Assembly (NCBI RefSeq): GCF_016808335.1
Contig: NC_053149.1
Location: 17,518,733-17,582,732 of the forward strand
DNA length: 64,000 nucleotides
Direction: 5' to 3'
From: Panicum virgatum
Lineage: Eukaryota; Streptophyta; Magnoliopsida; Poales; Poaceae
The notes under the pieces were generated by a model that was not told the origin of the DNA, searched no databases, and saw only the letters and a program-made list of their open reading frames with translations. The position numbers were made by a program, and so were the translations under genes. Shown one piece after another: positions 58,801-64,000 of the stretch (its first letter is position 1; each line of letters opens with the position of its first letter).

Positions 58801-61201
58801 GTGTTGTAGCAGGCGGAAAAATGCAATTACGCTTTTTGTGTGTTGAATATTGAACATGGCATGGGCTTGTATGATTGGAAGACACAGCTTGCCACAATTC
58901 CCATAGGCAGGTACGTCTAAGTTATAAGTGTATGTTCCACTTTTTTGTTTTAAGTTTTTCAGCTGGGTCCTGGCTGAAAATCCTAGGAAACTAATCCCAA
59001 TTGCAAAGTTGTTGAGAATCTTATCAAGACCTATTGATCCAGGGAAAATTAAGAAAGTAGTAGCATATAAGGTTGACACATAGTACTGTAATTAGCATGT
59101 ACCTGAAATTAGAAGAGCCAAAAATGGGAAATCAAGGTCCTTGTTCACTAGCCTGACAAGGATCAAACAACATTAACTGCTAGTAGTGCACGCATACAGT
59201 TAGAAGTATGGTGAGATATTATGCAATATTTTGTTTATGTTTGTAAAATGTTGTGTTTGTCATAAACATGTTTATCATGCTTTATGTAATTTAGCTTTGA
59301 GTTTTGTTTCTTTTGTTCACTACAAGACAACTATTAGCCCATAGGTGAATGATGTGGCATTGAGAACTAGATAGTTTATTATAGGTATAAATCTGCTCCT
59401 ATATTATACAAAAGTAAATAAATATTTTTACATAGGTTGAAAATTGGTTCTAAATTTGAAAGTTTTAATATTAAAAAACATTTGCTCTTAGTTTATGCTA
59501 CTATACCAGCATAGTTTAATTAATATCTGCATAAGTCTGTATGAGACTACAGAAGGATGCCAAGCCAAGAGGTAGGGATGTCTATAGTCTAAACAGATGT
59601 GCAAATTCTGATGTAAAACCAAAATGAAAAATATCAACAAGCAAGTTTATTATAAAAATTACAACAAATGACTTAAAACAGACTTGCTATCCTTTATTCT
59701 TGAAAACAAAACCTTCTTCCACTTTATGACGGATTATCTTAACAACTTGCACGGCATATAAAAGAAAGCCAAAGCCCAACAGATCTATTTAAGATCAAGG
59801 TTAATTGAACAGCAAAGGGCCCTATTAGTTAAATACCTGGAAACTAATGCATGTGCTTCCATATGATGAACTCCAACAATAGGCAAGCCAAATGATTTTG
59901 CCACTTGTCTCGCTTTGTGGACACCAACTGCAGTTTTGACATGCAATTGCATTAATATTAGAAAAAACCAAGGGATATGATCATGGAGACAGCAACAAGA
60001 AACTAGACTTCATGAACCCTGATACACAGGCATGATAGTATTTATCCCGAAGTCTGGCACAATGCATGTCACATAATATCATGGAAGTTCCAAGCACGTC
60101 AAAAGTTCTCCAGAATGACAGAACCGATGCAGCTCTTTAATTGAATGATGAATTTCTAGTCTGATCAAATTCAGCTCATTTGAATAATGTACACACCTAA
60201 AAACTGTAATAAATTTTTATGCCTTAGAGGTTCATTTCTAGCAAATTGATGAACCTCTAAGCACAATTTCTAGTGAACAGATAGTTCAACATCCCAATTA
60301 ACGAAGAGGAGGTACATCCATACCTCTAAGGCATAGACTAAGTCCTGGTCCAACGGTAACAGCGACAGCAGAAAGATCGCTTCCTGACAATTTTGCATCA
60401 TCAAGTGCCTTCTGAACAACCTGGGCACAAATTAAGTACAAGCAATTAACATAAATGTCAGAGCCTCAGAAAGCTGCAGAACCTCTGCCGATCTAAGAAG
60501 CCACACCTGGTCAATCACAAGAGCATGAGCTTCCTCGGCCATCTTCGGAGCAACACCCCCATACCTCGCAAGCAAATCTGCCTTCAAATGTTGGCCAACG
60601 AAAAGACACAGAAAAGAGGCCTGGTCAGCAACGCACAAACGTTTCGCTTCCAATATACGCTACTGATTGTCATGTAGCATAGGAAGACAGGCTCAAATTT
60701 AGAGCCGGAATAAGAGGTCAGAATGTAGAAATAAAATTAACAAAATTGTGCTGGAAAATGACTTACTTGGGAAGATACCACTTGGCTAAGGATCTCCCCG
60801 TCGCCCCTAACCTGCAAGCAGCCAGACAAACAGCATCGAAGCAGCTCAGCACAAAAACATAAAGGGTTCTCCATGCCTCCGCCGCAGGTAAAATCGACAG
60901 GAGAAGAGGAAGCAAGCACTTGTACCACAGCGGCCGCAGTGTCGTCGCAGCTTGTCTCTATGCCGAGCATGAGGAGGTCGCGGCGGGCATGGGTGGCGCG
61001 AGCGACGGTGGAGGATGACGCCACGGTGGAGGGGGGACGGATGGCAGGGGATGGGGTTGCTGGAGAGGAGGACGAGACGGAGGCGACGAAGTGGCGGAGG
61101 GTGGAGGGGAGGGACTTCGCTGGGCCTCGTCGGAGAAGGAGGAAAGCGGCGGCGGCGCGGGAAACGGCCGGCGATAAGGTCGGGAGAAGAGTGGCCGCCA
61201 T
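55851..61201 (-). CDS. GCP1: Copy B: intact mitochondrial-type tRNA N6-threonylcarbamoyladenosine synthase (OSGEPL/Kae1/TsaD), 468 aa
   Basis: This enzyme transfers the threonylcarbamoyl group to A37 of ANN-reading tRNAs, in plants in mitochondria. Exons: 61201-60926, 60811-60767, 60581-60507, 60420-60324, 59927-59837, 59152-59103, 58340-58150, 58032-57947, 57545-57467, 57391-57308, 57234-57120, 56886-56798 and 55979-55851. They sum to 1407 nt with all phases closing and GT..AG introns. The N-terminus is Ala/Ser/Arg-rich without acids, like an organelle transit peptide. Motifs: [14 protein letters not shown] (near residue 80), metal ligands HHMEAH (185-190), ISGGHN (210-215), GEAYDK, NFSYAG (285-290), SGGVASN (361-367) and CTDNG with the metal-binding Asp (to 397). 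It is the complete paralogue of the broken copy at 10705-24505. The mitochondrial assignment follows family knowledge; the sequence shows only the leader. Confidence 0.94.
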
Positions 61202-62010
61202 TCCCTCCGGCTCCGCTTCGGACCTCCGGTGGTGGACAAGGCCGAGATGGGATTTCTGGATTTGAAATCGGAAGAATCAAGGGGCTCGGCTCGCCAGGCT
61301 ATCAAGCAAGCGGCCCGGCAGTCGAGGTCGAACCCGTTAAGCCCAGCAGTTTGAGCCGGCCCAGGCCGGACCAACCAGGTCGACACGAAAACCGACGGAG
61401 GCACGGAGCCCAAGCCGCACATCCATCCTCTCCCGCTGTCCCGCACCACCAGCCTCTTCTGTTCATCTTCTCCCACCGGCCGGCGGCTGCCGCCTCTCCC
61501 TGTCCCGGTCACCAATCTCTTCTTCCCACCCAGCCACACTCCCAGAAGCAGCTTCCCTCCCGTTCCCACCCCTAGGCCGCCTCCGCTTCGTCTGCCTCAA
61601 GCCGGCCGCTTCTGCTCCCATCCTGCCGCCCTGCCGGCCGCCACCCCATCTCACCAGATCCGCCGGCCGCCGACTAGCGATAGGCCTCGACCGCCATGGA
61701 GTAGGTGCCGAAGCTCCCGCCCTCCGGCCCGAAGGTGCGAAGAGCACGAGTCTACGCTAGGTGGCCGCCGCCTCCATCTTCCACGGCAGCGACGGGCGAC
61801 GGTGGCGCCGCCAGCCTGTTACGACTCGCTTCCCCATCCCCCCCGTTCTGGCGAGCTTCGACGAGCCGAGCTGGAGCTTCGGTCGAGCCGAACTCGAGCC
61901 TGCCTGACTGGGAGCCCGAGGGTCAGGCCAGGCTCGGCTCGAGCTGGCGTCGAGCTCGAGCCGCGCTCCTGAGCCCGCTCGTGCTCGGCTCGTCGACAGC
62001 CCTGGCATCG
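61202..62010. promoter_or_regulatory. Divergent intergenic region between copy B and the GSK3-like gene
   Basis: About 0.8 kb of GC-rich DNA separates two genes that face away from each other. It likely holds both promoters. Open frames on both strands here look like base composition. 61850-62006 is full of 'GAGCCGAGC' and 'CGAGCTCGAGCC' phrases and ends 'GACGAGCC..CAGCCCTG'-like, as hAT ends do (CAGGGCTGTCGACGAGC on the other strand), so a transposon remnant may adjoin the kinase promoter. No left end found. Confidence 0.5.
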
Positions 62011-62019
62011 GTTTCGCTA

Positions 62020-62197
62020 TTATAACTGCGCTGCGCGTCTGCGCCGCCGCCTCTGCTCATCTGCTGCCCCCTTCAAATCGGGCACCACAACCCTGAGTCT
62101 GCTGGGGAGCAGAGGGGGGAGCCCAACGGATTGGGTCGAATCTTCTCCCCAATCCCTCGACTAGAGCTACCCCGCCCTTTGGAAATCCTCTGATCTG
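62020..62197 (+). other. Probable 5' UTR exon of the GSK3-like gene
   Basis: Pyrimidine-rich leader-like DNA ends in a strong donor, CTG|GTAAG, at 62197/62198. A TATTATAA element lies near 62019. The intron then runs to an acceptor TTTGCAG just before about 63295, in the exon that holds the start codon. The start of transcription is a guess. Confidence 0.55.
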
Positions 62198-63370
62198 GTA
62201 AGCTCCAACAATCAGTTCCCTGCAAATTATTTTTTAGTTTTTGTCGAACCCTTTGTTGGGGTCGGGAGAATTCGGCGGGCTTCGGCCGAGAAGGGCCGAG
62301 TTCGATCTGTATTCGTCTGTTGCACTAATAGCTGAGGAGATCGTAGAGGCGTAGAGACAGGACTCCCTTCCCGCACTCAATCTCTTTGGTTCGTTGTTGC
62401 AAGAGGAAGATTTGATTTTGTAGGTGATTGGGGGGTCAGGGCCTTGGAGGCATCTTGATTTGTGCTGTGGAGACTTCTATTAGTCAGGTGGTGTGGTGAA
62501 AATGTTTGGAAACTCAGATTCTTGTTGCTGCTAGGTTAATTGTGATGCTGCATTTGATAAAAAGCCCCAATTTTGATTTGAAATTTATATAATCACCATG
62601 GTCAAAATTCTGATAGTTGTATATCGTTCGAAAGTACCGAAGCTCCTAACTCCAGTCTGGGTCCTGGGCCTAGCAATAGCATCGGTGCCCATCTCCTTGT
62701 TTATGACAGAGCTACAAAATGTGTTTGACTTCCTTTTGTCATCTGGGTAAAAGGTCATGAGTCATGACTTCAACATCTTTCTTGCTGTTTTTCACCAGTA
62801 CAAGATTACAAAGATATGGTTAGTCAAAGCTCAAAAACATACCATGTTCGGCCGTGTGATTCTAAATCGAAGACAGATTAATATCAAATTGAGCTTGCTA
62901 CCGCAGATTAAATTCATTTTTTGTGCACAAAGCCGCTTAATGCTGTGAAACCTCAAAGGCCGAAATTAAGTATCAAACTGTAACGGGTGAAGTTGAACTA
63001 TTCAAAATCTGACCAACAAATCCCTTATAAATATCTGAATTGGTGATGTGCTAGGTTTCAAACATTTGTATGGCTATATTCAATTCAAATACTACTTCTG
63101 TAATGTTATAGTAATAACACTGTAGACATTTATCTAAATTATTTTTATGAGCTACAATGGTATAAAGCAATACTTATTTGTGACTGGAGGGAGTACCGGA
63201 ATTTATTCATCTAGAGGTGCAGATAATAATTGATAGATTGTAAGACTAAAGACTGCATATGCTTTGTGACTTGCTAAAATATCGCTCTTTGCAGATGAAC
63301 TGAGTATATTTCTGTCTGTGGAAGAAAGGAACTTGGTCCATTAATTTTGTCACAAGTGGAACCAAGCAAT

Positions 63371-64000
63371 ATGTCCTCAGTAGGTGTACTAAATCCCTCA
63401 TCAGGATATGAAGCTAGTACTAGTGGTGCCACTGATCGATTGCCGGATGAGATGAACGGGATGAGCATAAGAGATGAAAAGGAAGTTGAAGCTGTTGTTG
63501 TCAATGGCAATGGGATGGAGGTTGGTCATACCATTGTAACATCTGTTGGTGGAAGAAATTCACAGCCAAGGCAGGTAATAAGCTAAATCATGCAGAGCCA
63601 TGCCAATCTTAAATATCAACTTTGGTAGAGGAACATATATTGTCAACAGGATAAATTATTGATATTATGTGCGACAGCCTCTTTTTCTTTTCTTTTTGCA
63701 CATCATTTTCAGTCCCTCTAACAGAATGCTTAAGATTTGTAATACTAAATCTTTTACTAAATTGCAGACCATTAGTTACATGGCAGAGCGTATTGTAGGG
63801 CAAGGTTCATTTGGAATTGTCTTCCAGGTTGGTTGCTGTACACCACAATTCCCTTTTTTGTATGTTCTAGACTTTCATGTGTTATATCCTGTTATAATCT
63901 TTATGTATTGCATTACTGGCATTCACTTTTTGTTCAAATTACAATTAACAGGCCAGGTGTCTGGAAACTAGTGAGAGAGTAGCTATAAAGAAAGTTCTTC
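63371..64000 (+). CDS. GSK3/SHAGGY-like protein kinase, 5' part only
   Basis: N-terminal part of a glycogen synthase kinase 3-type Ser/Thr kinase. Coding exons: 63371-63574 (residues 1-68), 63768-63827 (69-88) and 63952 onward, cut by the window end. The N-terminal region [20 protein letters not shown] with [20 protein letters not shown] and [12 protein letters not shown] is typical of plant group I/II SHAGGY-like kinases. The kinase domain opens with [17 protein letters not shown] (glycine-rich loop, about 79-88), then VAIKKVL with the ATP-anchoring Lys (about 101-102). Introns are GT..AG. Plant members act in brassinosteroid, stress and developmental signalling; which of these applies cannot be told here. 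The rest of the kinase domain lies beyond base 64000. The ATG was chosen as the first codon that gives the conserved N-terminus. Confidence 0.92.

Noticed and set aside
61015..62025. Overlapping frames on both strands upstream of GCP1 copy B and the kinase
   Set aside because: Those below 61201 are antisense shadows of exon 1; the rest are GC-rich promoter or transposon-like DNA.

Overview
This window is nuclear DNA of a flowering plant, most likely a grass. Genes have many short exons with GT..AG introns and GC-rich 5' exons. Much of the rest is nested grass-type transposable elements (Ty1/copia, Ty3/gypsy, RTE LINE, hAT, Mutator-like, Tourist-like MITEs). I cannot name the species. No bacterial operon, CRISPR array, rRNA or tRNA gene was seen.

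Layout. (1) 1.5-3.5 kb, minus strand: a complete four-exon protein phosphatase 2C gene. (2) 4-8.6 kb: AT-rich intergenic DNA with MITEs, a poly-C run and a ~146-bp tandem array split by a hAT element. (3) 8.7-24.5 kb, minus: copy A of a mitochondrial-type tRNA N6-threonylcarbamoyladenosine synthase gene (Kae1/TsaD/OSGEPL family, 'GCP1'). All 13 exons can be found, but the copy is broken by a lost splice acceptor, two +1 frameshifts and a hit in the SGGH motif. Its introns hold a Ty1/copia element (11449-16856), an RTE LINE (about 18.0-21.3 kb) and a small MITE. (4) 24.6-53.5 kb: a repeat block. It has a solo LTR that cuts an unrecognised reading frame, an 18.2-kb gypsy element (28488-46726) with two further LTR elements nested in it, two or three hAT-type elements and a 1.2-kb Mutator-like element. 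(5) 53.6-61.2 kb, minus: copy B of the same gene, with all 13 exons in frame (468 aa). (6) 62.0-64.0 kb, plus: the 5' part of a GSK3/SHAGGY-like kinase gene, divergent from copy B and cut by the window end.

The main structure is a tandem segmental duplication (copy A about 8.7-24.5 kb, copy B about 53.6-61.2 kb). The copies act as each other's pre-insertion control: each shows the empty site for insertions in the other, so several transposition events can be ordered after the duplication. In the repeat block, target-site duplications (5 bp LTR, 8 bp hAT, 9 bp Mutator-like, 3 bp Tourist) fix most boundaries exactly. The large gypsy element has gag and protease but no visible reverse transcriptase or integrase. 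It carries, in antisense, a plant-mobile-domain/coiled-coil reading frame, which is the most unusual cargo in the window.
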